Shown here: positions 1 through 7,919 of the stretch, piece after piece
How positions within the stretch are numbered: position 1 is the stretch's first letter
How the letters are laid out: each line of letters opens with the position of its first letter
Assembly: GCF_017309955.1 (NCBI RefSeq)
Contig: NZ_CP021248.1
Coordinates: 992,001-1,056,000, forward strand
Origin: Novosphingobium sp. KA1
GTDB taxonomy: Bacteria; Pseudomonadota; Alphaproteobacteria; Sphingomonadales; Sphingomonadaceae
Direction: 5' to 3'
Length of the DNA: 64,000 nt
Translations under genes and position numbers: made by a program
The notes under the pieces: model-generated
Databases searched by the model: none
What the model saw: only the letters and a program-made list of their open reading frames with translations
Told to the model about the DNA's origin: nothing

Positions 1-393
1 AAAGTGGTGGCGGCCAGAGACGAGGCTGAGGCGCTTGTTGCCGCTTCGCCGCTGGCCCTGTTCGATGAGCAGGAGCGCAGCGTACTGGCATTGGCCGCGC
101 GTGATCCGCTGGCTTCGATCGCTTTCGACAAGCGCCGGCGGCGCGGATGGCGGGCACTGGTGTTCGGGGCGCCATTCAACTTCTGCCTGGCGAACGACCG
201 GCTGGAAGTGCTGCGGGTGACGGCGATCCTGCTGCGCGAAGGCCGCATCGCCGCCGAGCCGTTCCAGCGGTTCCGCATGGCGGGTTTCTCGCGCGGTCAG
301 TTCGATGCGCTGGCGGTGCTGTTTGCGGGAATTTCGGCGAACGTCCCGAGTTCATCCGCGTTCGATATCGCGCACTACCGCGAGGCCGCTTAA
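1..393 (+). CDS. Unrecognised protein, 5' end at window edge
   Basis: The reading frame is open from base 1 to a TAA at 391-393 (130 codons visible). A GTG at position 4 could be the start, but the upstream ribosome-binding region lies outside the window, so the gene may be cut. I recognise no family. The protein has no signal peptide or membrane segment. It has an acidic, alanine-rich start, an Arg cluster near residue 45 and a helical C-terminal half. The C-terminal half vaguely recalls small all-helical AhpD/carboxymuconolactone-type proteins but lacks their CxxC motif. It converges on the tadE-like gene and overlaps its stop by 4 bases. Confidence 0.5.
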   Translation, partial: KVVAARDEAEALVAASPLALFDEQERSVLALAARDPLASIAFDKRRRRGWRALVFGAPFNFCLANDRLEVLRVTAILLREGRIAAEPFQRFRMAGFSRGQFDALAVLFAGISANVPSSSAFDIAHYREAA

Positions 394-809
394 TCTTCGC
401 TCGGAAGGACGGGGAAGCAGGCCTCGGCGGAAAGCGTGGTGGGGGCGCCGGGGACGAAACCGGTCAGCGCGGAACTGTAGGGGATCGTGATGGCGACCCG
501 GTTGGCGCCGGTCAGCCCCTTGCAGGCGGTGTTCTCGGCGATCGTCACGTTGCTGGAGGCGACCCTCAGCCCCTCGTTCGCGGCGCGGTTGGCGGCATAG
601 GCAAGCCGGGTCTGGCTGGTGGCGCAATCGGACGAGACGCTCATGCAGCGCACGGTCGCGTAGGCGACGTCCTTGAGCACATGCTGGCTCCACAGGAACC
701 GCCCGGTCTCGATCAGGCCGATCAGCATGAAGATCAGCACCGGGCCGACGATCGCGAACTCGATCAGGGTGGCGCCGTGGGTGTCGCGCCGGAGGCGGCG
801 GGCGATCAT
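390..809 (-). CDS. TadE-like pilus assembly protein (downstream copy)
   Basis: 139 residues. A short basic N-terminus (MIARRLRRDT) is followed by HGATLIEFAIVGPVLIFML, the conserved E-containing first helix of the TadE family, which anchors minor pseudopilins or assembly factors of Flp (type IVc) pili in the inner membrane. The rest is a periplasmic domain with several cysteines. The start was chosen because its ATG overlaps the TGA of the preceding tadE-like gene (ATGA, 806-809), which implies translational coupling. It is the last gene of a TadG-TadE-TadE unit. The prepilin, secretion ATPase and TadB/C genes are not in this window. Confidence 0.8.
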   Translation of the reverse strand: MIARRLRRDTHGATLIEFAIVGPVLIFMLIGLIETGRFLWSQHVLKDVAYATVRCMSVSSDCATSQTRLAYAANRAANEGLRVASSNVTIAENTACKGLTGANRVAITIPYSSALTGFVPGAPTTLSAEACFPVLPSED

Positions 810-1288
810 TGCAGGCGCACCGTCGTCTGCCGCACGATGTCGCTGGTCAGCGAGCGCGGCACCATGAACGGGGTGTATCCCGCGCGGGCGCGGATCGTCA
901 GGTAATAGCCGGCGGTGGTGGTCATGCCCGAGCATGCGGAGGCGCAGGCCTGGGCGTGATAGGTGCCGTCCGCCTGCAGGCAGGCACATTCGCGCGCGGT
1001 GTTGCTGCAGGCATTGGCCTGCCCGTTGCAGCTGAGGCCGACGTCCAGCGCGGGGGTCTCGGACAAGGCGCGCATGGTGGCGGGAAGCTCGGCGTAGGGC
1101 ACGCTGAGGCGCGCGTTGAAGGCGCTGATCGCGGTGGCCGAGAGCGCCTCGTCCACCTTGGAGCGCTGGATGTAGTAGAGCGCGAAGTCGAGCCCGATGG
1201 AAATCACCAGGAACAGCAGCGTGCTCCACAGCGCGAATTCGACCGCGACGACGCCGCGCTCGTCGGCCAGCAGGGCGCCTCTGGCCAT
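806..1288 (-). CDS. TadE-like pilus assembly protein (upstream copy)
   Basis: 160 residues. The N-terminal segment (DERGVVAVEFALWSTLLFLV) carries the TadE-type glutamate near the start of a single membrane helix. The periplasmic part contains a cysteine cluster (Cys at SCNG, NACSNT, ECACLQ and ACASACSG), suggesting disulfides. It lies one base downstream of the TadG-like gene and overlaps the next tadE-like gene by 4 bases, so the three are very likely one transcript. Two different TadE-like proteins beside a TadG-like protein is the usual triad of Flp pilus loci, where they help assembly and surface presentation. Confidence 0.8.
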   Translation of the reverse strand: MARGALLADERGVVAVEFALWSTLLFLVISIGLDFALYYIQRSKVDEALSATAISAFNARLSVPYAELPATMRALSETPALDVGLSCNGQANACSNTARECACLQADGTYHAQACASACSGMTTTAGYYLTIRARAGYTPFMVPRSLTSDIVRQTTVRLQ

Positions 1289-1289
1289 G

Positions 1290-3377
1290 CTACTTCACCA
1301 GCCGGATCTGCGGAGCGGTGGTGTCGCTGCCGCTGGCGCCGTCAATGTTCGACTTGCAGGCCGACCCGGTGGTGGTGCCGCCCGAGGCGTTGATCTTGTT
1401 GGCGATCAGCATGAAGCAGGTGCCGGAACTGCCGGAATCCCCGGTCGAGTTGCCGCCGCTCATCGTCACGGTGGCATTGGGCACGTGGACCACGCCGCCA
1501 AAGACATTGCTCGATCCCCCGCCCCAGTTGATCGCGCTGGAGGTATTGGTGTGCACCAGCAGGCCGCCGATGGCACCGCCGGACACGGAACTGGCAGGGG
1601 CGGAAAGTTTGGTCTTGGCGCCGCCGGAAAGGTTGAGCGCGCCCGACAGCACGAAGGACACGTCATAGCCCACCATGTCGTAGCCCGAACCGTTGGCGCC
1701 ATAGGTCAGGCCGGTGCGCGGCGAGGTATAGGGCCAGGTGGTGCCGCCGGTGCCGTTGGTGAAGCTGCCCGCCACGGTATAGCGCCCGGCGCCGAAATAG
1801 GCGGAGCCGGCAATGGTCATGTTGCCGGCGATGGTGTGGTTGGGGGTCTGGCCGAAGACGATGCGGCTGCCGCCTTCGGTCGCGACATTGCCGATCGCCG
1901 AGAACGGCCCGTCGCCCATCAGCAGCTTGGCCGATCCCGACAGGGTGATCGCATTGCCGGAACTGCCCGCACCGATGACGATATTGCCGTTGCCGACGAC
2001 GAGTTCGCTGCCGCCGCCGACACTGACGCCGGACAGCACCGAGAAGTCGCCGTTGCCCAGCGCCGAACTGCCGCCGCCCGAGAGGGTCAGTGAACGGAAG
2101 GCATGGTTGCCCGCGCCCATGTCGAGATAGATGCCGCCGCCCAGCGATACCGGCGCGTTGATGGTGACATCGCCGCTTCCCTTCCTGTTGGTGCCGCTGA
2201 ACGTCACGGTGCCGCTGCCGATCCACAAGGTGCCGTTGCCGATCGTGACCCCGTTCGAGCCGCTGTTGAAGCCGCCGTTCACCCAGATGTTGCTGTCGCC
2301 GAAGTTCACCGTGGAGCCGCCGCCGATGTTCACCCCATTGGCGATGGTGATGTTCGAGCCGGAGGCGAAGGTCACCTTGATGCCGCCGCCGACGATGAAG
2401 GCGCCGATCGTGTAGTTGCCCTTGGGGATCACGTATTCGCCGGTATAGGGCCCGGTGCGGTAGGCGGTGACGGCCGCGCTCGGGCTCCACGACAGGTTCC
2501 ATTCGCTGCCTGCCGGCGTGACCGGGTCGGACAGCGCGGGCAAGGGCGCATGATTGCCGATCTGGGCGATGGCGCCCTGCAGTTCGCTGCTGTTCGCCCA
2601 GGGGTCCGACAACGCGGTGGCGACGTTGTGGCGGTCCTTGGCAGGCGGCAGGTTGGTGTTCCATGCCGGCACGTTGAGGCCGTTGGCGTAGCGCAGCGAA
2701 TTGGCGGTCAGGGTGCCATAGTCGAGCGAGATGCTGCCGCTGCCCGAGATGATGTCGCTGGCCTTGATCAGCGTGCCCTTGTTGGACACGTCCCCGGCCG
2801 CGGCGACCGAGCAATCCGAGGCGACGATCGAGGCCCCGCCCTGGACTTGCAGGGCGTCCGCGCCGTTGCTCAGCGCCAGGAAACAGGGCGCTGCATAAGG
2901 CGCCTCGCTGCTGACGATCGCGGCGGCATCGGCGGCGACCGAATAGTTGCCTGAAAAGCCCAGCACGGCGGCCAGCGTGAACGGCACCGCACGGGTGACG
3001 GTGACGCGCACCGAAGTGTCGCCGGCATTGGGAAAGTCGGTTAGCAGTTCGGTCCGGATGGTGGCGTCCGACAGGCCGTTGGCCACCGAGATCGAGCGGG
3101 CGGCGGCATCGATGTCGGCGCTTTCGCTGGCGCGGTATTCGAGCGCGGCGCCGAGCGCGGCCATGTCCGCCACGCGCTGGTTGAACAGGCGCTGGTTGTA
3201 GCCGCGGTTGAAATCGTAGCCGAGACCGACCGCCCCGATCACCAGCGGCAGCGACAGCGCCACCAGGGTGGAGACACCGCCAAGGGTCTCCCGCTGCAGT
3301 CGCCTGCCGCCCCAGAGCAGCGCGGCGAGCGCCTCGCGGCACCTGGCCGTGAGGAGGGGCGGAAGGGGGAGGGGCAT
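1290..3377 (-). CDS. TadG-like protein with long glycine-rich beta-helix-like region
   Basis: 695 residues. After a basic lead comes one hydrophobic segment (about 33-54, LGGVSTLVALSLPLVIGAVG) followed by YDFNRGYNQRLFNQRVADMAALGAAL. This is the TadG/Flp-associated N-terminus, in which the anchored helix runs into a periplasmic stalk. From about residue 165 to the end the protein consists of short glycine/asparagine/threonine/serine-rich repeats with alternating valine and isoleucine (ITIANGVNIGGGS, VTIGNGTLWIGSG, LVVGNGNIVIGAG), which is what a right-handed beta-helix or adhesin passenger looks like. Most TadG proteins are shorter or carry a vWA domain, so this extension is unusual. It heads the TadG-TadE-TadE unit. 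Confidence 0.72.
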   Translation of the reverse strand: MPLPLPPLLTARCREALAALLWGGRRLQRETLGGVSTLVALSLPLVIGAVGLGYDFNRGYNQRLFNQRVADMAALGAALEYRASESADIDAAARSISVANGLSDATIRTELLTDFPNAGDTSVRVTVTRAVPFTLAAVLGFSGNYSVAADAAAIVSSEAPYAAPCFLALSNGADALQVQGGASIVASDCSVAAAGDVSNKGTLIKASDIISGSGSISLDYGTLTANSLRYANGLNVPAWNTNLPPAKDRHNVATALSDPWANSSELQGAIAQIGNHAPLPALSDPVTPAGSEWNLSWSPSAAVTAYRTGPYTGEYVIPKGNYTIGAFIVGGGIKVTFASGSNITIANGVNIGGGSTVNFGDSNIWVNGGFNSGSNGVTIGNGTLWIGSGTVTFSGTNRKGSGDVTINAPVSLGGGIYLDMGAGNHAFRSLTLSGGGSSALGNGDFSVLSGVSVGGGSELVVGNGNIVIGAGSSGNAITLSGSAKLLMGDGPFSAIGNVATEGGSRIVFGQTPNHTIAGNMTIAGSAYFGAGRYTVAGSFTNGTGGTTWPYTSPRTGLTYGANGSGYDMVGYDVSFVLSGALNLSGGAKTKLSAPASSVSGGAIGGLLVHTNTSSAINWGGGSSNVFGGVVHVPNATVTMSGGNSTGDSGSSGTCFMLIANKINASGGTTTGSACKSNIDGASGSDTTAPQIRLVK

Positions 3378-3443
3378 CCCGAAAAGTTAGCTGACGAGCA
3401 CAGGCATTGCGGGCGCTGGCGCTACAGTGTTTCCCCTATTGCA

Positions 3444-3478
3444 ACAAGGAGTCCTTGTATTTCAAAGTATTGATTATA
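3444..3478 (-). promoter_or_regulatory. Probable promoter/operator of the tad-like unit
   Basis: This is an AT-rich island in GC-rich surroundings, 67-101 bases upstream of the TadG-like start. On the minus strand a perfect -10 hexamer TATAAT lies at 3478-3473. Just downstream of it is a perfect 15-base palindrome ACAAGGAGTCCTTGT (3444-3458), placed where a repressor would block initiation. No convincing -35 box is seen at standard spacing. The assignment to the tad-like unit rests on direction only. Confidence 0.4.
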
Positions 3479-3522
3479 CTGCAATGACCGTGCGCCCGCA
3501 TGCAACCAGGGCGCGGTGATAT

Positions 3523-3565
3523 GGCGGGGCGGGGCCTGTGCGCGCTGGTCGCGCCCCGCCCCGCC
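3523..3565 (-). terminator. Strong GC hairpin after the deglycosidase pair
   Basis: The arms GGCGGGGCGGGGC (3523-3535) and GCCCCGCCCCGCC (3553-3565) are perfectly complementary with a 17-base loop. The hairpin begins 11 bases past the stop codon of the beta-subunit gene. There is no T-run, so it may be a 3'-end stabilising or pausing hairpin and not a classic intrinsic terminator. Confidence 0.5.
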
Positions 3566-3576
3566 CCGCTTCAAGC

Positions 3577-3969
3577 CTACCGGTTCACCGAGACTGTCTT
3601 GGTATCGGTGTTGACCGCCGGAAACGGCAAGTAGGAAACCCGCAGTTGCTGGAGCATGCCCAGCTCGTGCTCGCCCTGAGGGAAGCCGCCGGGATGCGCC
3701 ACCAGGATCGTGGCGGCAGCTCCGAAAGGCCAGCGGCGCTCGTAGGCGGTTTCCATCTCGTCGAGCGACAGCGGGCCTTCGCCCTCGTCGAAGCGCACCG
3801 CGTCGCGGGGCAGGGTCTCGCCATCGATGGACACGTCCAGTTTCTCGATCATCGAGAGGCCGAGGCCGCGATAATAGCCGAGTTTGGCCTCGAACGCGAA
3901 ACCGGTGGGGGCCCCCTCGGGGCCGGTGTTGCGCAGCGAGGCGGCGTCGATCAGGTACTTGTCGAACAT
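3577..3969 (-). CDS. C-glycoside deglycosidase beta subunit (DUF6379-like)
   Basis: 130 residues, no signal peptide. The start (MFDKYLIDAASLRN) and the core segment FEAKLGYYRGLGLSMIE match my recollection of the small DUF6379 family, the beta subunit of heteromeric C-glycoside deglycosidases (CarC/CarB, DgpC/DgpB, DfgA/DfgB type). In those enzymes the beta subunit packs on a TIM-barrel alpha subunit and the complex cleaves the C-C bond between a 3-oxo sugar and a polyphenol aglycone. The ATG shares one base with the TGA of the upstream alpha-like gene (TGATG at 3967-3971), so the two are translationally coupled, as expected for subunits of one complex. A longer in-frame start at 4122 would overlap the alpha gene and is rejected. 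Confidence 0.72.
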   Translation of the reverse strand: MFDKYLIDAASLRNTGPEGAPTGFAFEAKLGYYRGLGLSMIEKLDVSIDGETLPRDAVRFDEGEGPLSLDEMETAYERRWPFGAAATILVAHPGGFPQGEHELGMLQQLRVSYLPFPAVNTDTKTVSVNR

Positions 3970-4973
3970 CAGGCGATCTCCCGGTGGCCCTCGGCCCTGG
4001 CAATGAGGTTTTCGAATAGGACGTGCTGGCGGCGCACCTGCTCGCGGCTGTCGACCGGCATGACGTCCTGCACCCAGCGATTGCCTTCGTATTCGCTGGA
4101 AAGCGTGCCTTCCCAGCCGCACTTCACCAGTTCGGGGATCACTTCGTCATAGGCGATGGTGGGGTCGATGCAGTCTTCCGTCATGCCGTAGAACTTGGCC
4201 TGGATGTGGCGGAAGTAGGGGGCGTAGTCCTTGATCCGCCGGGGGTTGGCGAAAGGCGCGTGGCGCAGGGTTTCGGCCATGGCGATCTCGGCCTTGTTGC
4301 CGCCCATCTTCACCGCGACTTCGTAGATCGTGTATTCGCACATGATCTTCGCCTCGTGCTGGTCGACGATGAACTGCGCCACTTCCGGCCGTGCCCCCTG
4401 TCGCTCGAAGCGGGCGCGGAATTCGGGCGGGTAGTGCTTCATGAAGATGCCCATGTCGGGCAGGATGCCGAGATGCTGCGTGCCCAGCCGGTCGGCAACC
4501 TCGATCGTGCGCAGGATCCAGGCATGTTCGAGATGCCAGGGGGCATGGACTTCCACGCCCATGTGGACGTCGAGCTGCTCGGCATAGGGCACGCACTTCT
4601 CGAGGATGTCGGGCCGCACGAAGACCAGCACGCGCATGTTGCGGATGCCGAGGCGGTTGCACAGCACCAGATCGCGGCGGATGCTCTCGACCTGCTCCTC
4701 GTCCGACATCGTCTCGCCCTTGCGCAGCTTGGTGTCGAGGAACATGTCGTAGCAGGTGAAGTGGGCGCCGTGGCGGGCCAGCATGTCCTGCCAGCGGGCC
4801 ACTTCGCCGTCGTCGATGTTCGGGAAGCGCGGCATGTTCTGTTCGGGCAGGATCTCGATGCCCTTCGCGCCGATGGAGGCGGCGAAGGCGACGCAGTCCT
4901 CCACGCCCATCTGGCCCAGGAACATCTCTTCCTGAAAGCTGTAGAGGCTGACGCCCCGCTGGATCTTGGACAT
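3969..4973 (-). CDS. C-glycoside deglycosidase alpha-like TIM-barrel protein
   Basis: 334 residues of the AP-endonuclease-2/xylose-isomerase-like TIM-barrel superfamily. There is no signal peptide, so it is cytoplasmic. Candidate metal ligands and catalytic residues along the barrel are Glu and His in VEVHAPWHLEH, Asp in GILPDMGIFMKHY, His in PYFRHIQAKFYG and Glu in GTLSSEYEG. The E-x-H-A-P arrangement is as I recall it in C-glycoside deglycosidase alpha subunits, where a divalent metal and a His act on the 3-keto sugar. The call is reinforced by the coupled DUF6379-like gene. Alternative: a generic sugar-phosphate isomerase/epimerase. A GGGAGAA ribosome-binding site lies 9 bases before the ATG. 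No C3 oxidase is adjacent; the GMC enzyme at 20677-22359 is a candidate supplier. Confidence 0.7.
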   Translation of the reverse strand: MSKIQRGVSLYSFQEEMFLGQMGVEDCVAFAASIGAKGIEILPEQNMPRFPNIDDGEVARWQDMLARHGAHFTCYDMFLDTKLRKGETMSDEEQVESIRRDLVLCNRLGIRNMRVLVFVRPDILEKCVPYAEQLDVHMGVEVHAPWHLEHAWILRTIEVADRLGTQHLGILPDMGIFMKHYPPEFRARFERQGARPEVAQFIVDQHEAKIMCEYTIYEVAVKMGGNKAEIAMAETLRHAPFANPRRIKDYAPYFRHIQAKFYGMTEDCIDPTIAYDEVIPELVKCGWEGTLSSEYEGNRWVQDVMPVDSREQVRRQHVLFENLIARAEGHREIA

Positions 4974-5017
4974 GGAAACGGCTTCTCCCGGGCGGGCCGT
5001 GACGGCACACCATTATT

Positions 5018-5031
5018 AGAATTACAATTCT
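5018..5031. promoter_or_regulatory. Palindrome upstream of the deglycosidase pair
   Basis: AGAATT-AC-AATTCT is an inverted repeat with perfect 6-base arms, 45-58 bases before the alpha-like ATG, in an AT-rich patch (5011-5040). It is a plausible operator or promoter element of the deglycosidase unit. No regulator gene is adjacent, so the binding protein is unknown. Confidence 0.4.
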
Positions 5032-5227
5032 GTTTTATGATCCGGTCGGGGCTGTTGTCAACGCCTTGATGGAGTGCATCGAAAAGGGAATCACAAACTG
5101 GATGGCAGCGGGAGCGGGAACCCCTGACGCGGACGGCGGGGACTGGGAGGCGGGGACTGGCCGCGATGGCGCTGTTCCGTTCCCCGCCCGCGTCACCAGC
5201 GCAGGAAAAGGCTTTGTCCAACCTCTC

Positions 5228-7291
5228 TCACAGCGCCCTGGCCAGCGTCAGCGTCACCGAGCCGCCTTGCCGCCGCCGTCGTTCCTCGCTGCCGGTCGGT
5301 GCGCCCGCGCGGCTGGGCGCATAGAAACGGCGCATCCGGTAGAAGTCCTGCCCGCCCAGCGCGGAGACGGCGAGCGTGGTCTTGAAGCCGGGGAGCGCGG
5401 TCGTCTCGACATAGCCGCCCCAGCTCTGGCCATCGCGCCAGCGCAGCCGTTCGGCGGTGTAGAACACATCGGCATATTCGGCGGCGGTGTAGGTCACCCC
5501 CCAGGAGGACCTGAGCGCGGGGAGGTCGTGGCGCAGCTCCGCGGTGATGCTGCGCGGCAGCACGTCGTCCATGCGGCGATCCTCGCCGGTCACCGGATCG
5601 CGCATGCGCGAACGGCGCAAGGCGGCGTCCACGGTCAGCCGGGCGCCGCGCAGCACGGCTTCCAGCGGCAGCGTGCCCTGCGCCGTCACGCCCCATTGGC
5701 GGGCGTTGCCGATCGTCCCCAGCGCCTCCTCGCCGCTGGGCAGCAGGACATAGCCGAGCAGGCCGGTGTGCCACTGGTGCCAGCCTTCGAGGGCGAGGGC
5801 CCCGCCCTTGCCCCAGCGGTGGTCGAGCCGGGCCAGCGCGCGGGTCACGCGGGCGGGGCGCAGCCGCGAATTGCCGCCGAGCGGGCGCCCGTCGGTCTGG
5901 TTGACCGAGGCGGCGAAGTCGCTGAAGTCCAGCTGGTCGACCGTGCGGCGCATGGCGAGGCGCAGCTGCGTTTCGGCCGATGGCGACCAGACGAGGGCCG
6001 CCGAAGGCTTGAGGTAGGACAGGCTCTGCGCGCTGGCGGCCTCGCCGCTCACCGTGATCTTCGAGAATTCGGCCGCCATGCCCGCTTCCAGCGAGACGCG
6101 GCGGGCCAGCCTTACGGTGAGGTTGGCAAAGGCCTCCGCGCGCTGTTCGGACACGCGGGTGTCGGCGTTGCTGAGCGCTATGGGCACAAGGCCGGCGCCG
6201 CTGTCCTGGGCATAGTCGAGCCTGCTGGTCAGGCGGTTGTAGGCCGCTTCCGCGCCGAATTCGGGCCGGAACGCATGGTCACCCTCGCGGGTCAGGGTCA
6301 GGCGGCCGACCAGTTCGACCGGTTTCTCGCGCTGGCTGGAGACGCCGCGATAGCCCGGTTCGACCAGATCGTCCGCGGTGACGTAGCGTTCGAGCGTGCC
6401 CAGCGCGACCAGCTTGGTGCTCCAGTCGTTGCCGAGGCGGCGGGTCCAGTCGGCGCCGAGTTCGCCGCTGTGGCTGCTTTCGCGGTAGGCGATGGTGCGG
6501 ACGGAATCGGGCACCGCGTCTTCGGCTCCGTCGAAGATGTCGTAGCCGGTGTGCGAGGCGTAGCTGTCCTTGCCGAGCCGCAGGTTCACCGTCAGCGTCC
6601 CCCCGCCAAGGGCGCCCAAGGTCGAGAGCGCAAGGCCATATTGCGGGGCATTGGCCGAGATCCGCTCGCGGCGCGTGCGGGTGAGGGCGGCGGCGGCATC
6701 GCGCTCCAGATAGACGGCGTGGGTGGGGTAGCGCACGGTCTGGGCGGAAAGCTCGACATTGGTCTGCCAGCCTGCGACCCGCCGCGCGTAGCTGATGCGG
6801 GCATCGGGCGAGACATGGCCGTCGGCGGTATGCGCCAGTGCCAGCGAGGCATTGCCGGAACCGCCCGCATCCGCGCGCAGGATCAGGTTGGCGACCAGCG
6901 TCTGGCCCTGCGCCTCGGCGGCGTCACTGCCGCGCAGCAGCACCACCCGCTCGACCCGCGAGGCGCCGATCCGCCGCAGGACTTCGGTGATCCCGCCACC
7001 TTTCACGGTCGGGCGCTGGCCGTCGATCAGGACATTGCCCGCAGCGCCGCCGAAACCGCGCACCGAGGAGCCCTCGGTGAGGATGAAACCCGGCGTGCGC
7101 TCCAGCATGTCCAGCGCGGTCTGGGGCTGGAAGGGCTTGTAGAACTCGGCCGGGTAGACCGGATCTGGCCCGCTGGGGGCAAGGGCGTGGGCCGCGTTCC
7201 CGGGCACCGGATCGCCGCTCTGCGGTTCGTCGCCGGAGGTGCCGGATGCCATGGCGGCGGCACCGGCGAGAAGCAGGGAAAGCGGGGTCAT
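5228..7291 (-). CDS. TonB-dependent outer-membrane receptor (last gene of siderophore operon)
   Basis: 687 residues with a short hydrophobic signal-like start. A plug domain follows (about 50-150: LDMLERTPGFILTEGSSVRGFGG, then NVLIDGQRP), then a 22-strand-type barrel ending in TLARAL, with C-terminal alternation typical of outer-membrane insertion. There is no N-terminal STN signalling domain, so it is a plain transporter and probably not a transducing one. The ATG overlaps the stop of the DUF3649-like gene by 4 bases (ATGA). The operon partners suggest a ferric-siderophore or iron-chelate substrate, but the ligand cannot be read from the sequence. Confidence 0.8.
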   Translation of the reverse strand: MTPLSLLLAGAAAMASGTSGDEPQSGDPVPGNAAHALAPSGPDPVYPAEFYKPFQPQTALDMLERTPGFILTEGSSVRGFGGAAGNVLIDGQRPTVKGGGITEVLRRIGASRVERVVLLRGSDAAEAQGQTLVANLILRADAGGSGNASLALAHTADGHVSPDARISYARRVAGWQTNVELSAQTVRYPTHAVYLERDAAAALTRTRRERISANAPQYGLALSTLGALGGGTLTVNLRLGKDSYASHTGYDIFDGAEDAVPDSVRTIAYRESSHSGELGADWTRRLGNDWSTKLVALGTLERYVTADDLVEPGYRGVSSQREKPVELVGRLTLTREGDHAFRPEFGAEAAYNRLTSRLDYAQDSGAGLVPIALSNADTRVSEQRAEAFANLTVRLARRVSLEAGMAAEFSKITVSGEAASAQSLSYLKPSAALVWSPSAETQLRLAMRRTVDQLDFSDFAASVNQTDGRPLGGNSRLRPARVTRALARLDHRWGKGGALALEGWHQWHTGLLGYVLLPSGEEALGTIGNARQWGVTAQGTLPLEAVLRGARLTVDAALRRSRMRDPVTGEDRRMDDVLPRSITAELRHDLPALRSSWGVTYTAAEYADVFYTAERLRWRDGQSWGGYVETTALPGFKTTLAVSALGGQDFYRMRRFYAPSRAGAPTGSEERRRRQGGSVTLTLARAL

Positions 7292-7599
7292 CGTGGGGTC
7301 GCCAGCAGCCAGCAGATCAGGCCGAGCGGCGCGGCGGCGGCGAGCAGCCCGCCCCAGGCGCGGGCGGGGCTGGCGGCATGGAACACCGCGATGGCGATCA
7401 CCGCGAACACCGCGTAGCTCGCCAGCGTAGCGGCCGTGACCGCTTCGGCCCGGTCCATGCCAAGCGCGGCAAGGACAAGCGAGAGCGCCGCGGTGCCGAT
7501 TGCGGTCACGCCGTAGGCGCCGAGCGTGCCGGCCAAAGTGCGCGAGGCGACCGTCCAGCGGCGGCGCGCCGGCGAGGGGGCGGGGAGGGGCTTGGTCAT
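7288..7599 (-). CDS. DUF3649-like small membrane protein of iron uptake
   Basis: 103 residues with three hydrophobic helices (around 22-45, 52-72 and 80-98). The family (DUF3649) is recurrent in ferric-siderophore operons next to PepSY-TM and DUF3325 proteins and is usually annotated as iron-uptake associated; its biochemical role is unknown. The start ATG at 7599 overlaps the stop of the DUF3325-like gene by 4 bases, and its own stop overlaps the next receptor start. Family assignment rests on size, topology and neighbourhood. Confidence 0.65.
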   Translation of the reverse strand: MTKPLPAPSPARRRWTVASRTLAGTLGAYGVTAIGTAALSLVLAALGMDRAEAVTAATLASYAVFAVIAIAVFHAASPARAWGGLLAAAAPLGLICWLLATPR

Positions 7600-7919
7600 G
7601 CGCGGTTGTCCGGGTTTGCCGTCGGCTTTGTGGGGCGGAGACGGGCGAGGATCGCCTCGCGATTGGTCTGGGCGGCGAGCGTGACGGCGGCGCCGAACGA
7701 GAGCCAGCCGAACCATGCAACCGTGCCATAGGCCCAGCCAAGGCCGGTGCCTGCGGCCAGGAAGGCACCGGCGAGCAGGGCGAAGCCGGCGAGCTGCAGC
7801 CGCCCACTGGTGCGGGCGGGCAGCTTGCGGCGCAGCCAGTCCTGCTGGTGTCGGGGCATGGCCAGGAGCAGCAGCGCAAAGCCGGCCAGCGCGAGACCCG
7901 CGACGATGATATGGGTCAT
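7596..7919 (-). CDS. DUF3325-like small membrane protein of iron uptake
   Basis: 107 residues with three predicted membrane helices. The segment AMPRHQQDWLRRKLP between helices 1 and 2 is typical of DUF3325 proteins, which accompany PepSY-TM ferric reductase-like proteins in siderophore uptake operons. It overlaps both neighbours by 4 bases (7916-7919 with the PepSY gene, 7596-7599 with the DUF3649-like gene). It probably acts in the inner membrane with the PepSY protein; no catalytic motif is visible. Confidence 0.7.
   Translation of the reverse strand: MTHIIVAGLALAGFALLLLAMPRHQQDWLRRKLPARTSGRLQLAGFALLAGAFLAAGTGLGWAYGTVAWFGWLSFGAAVTLAAQTNREAILARLRPTKPTANPDNRA

Noticed and set aside
3577..4122. 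Longer N-terminus (start at 4122) for the deglycosidase beta subunit
   Set aside because: The extra 51 residues are Arg/Pro/His-rich antisense-like sequence overlapping the alpha gene; the TGATG junction and family start at MFDKY support 3969.
5066..7417. Long plus-strand open frame (783 codons) opposite the TonB receptor and small membrane protein genes
   Set aside because: It is rich in Gly/Arg/Ala/Gln without domains, lacks a ribosome-binding site and mirrors three clearly recognisable minus-strand genes. High GC content creates such antisense frames.
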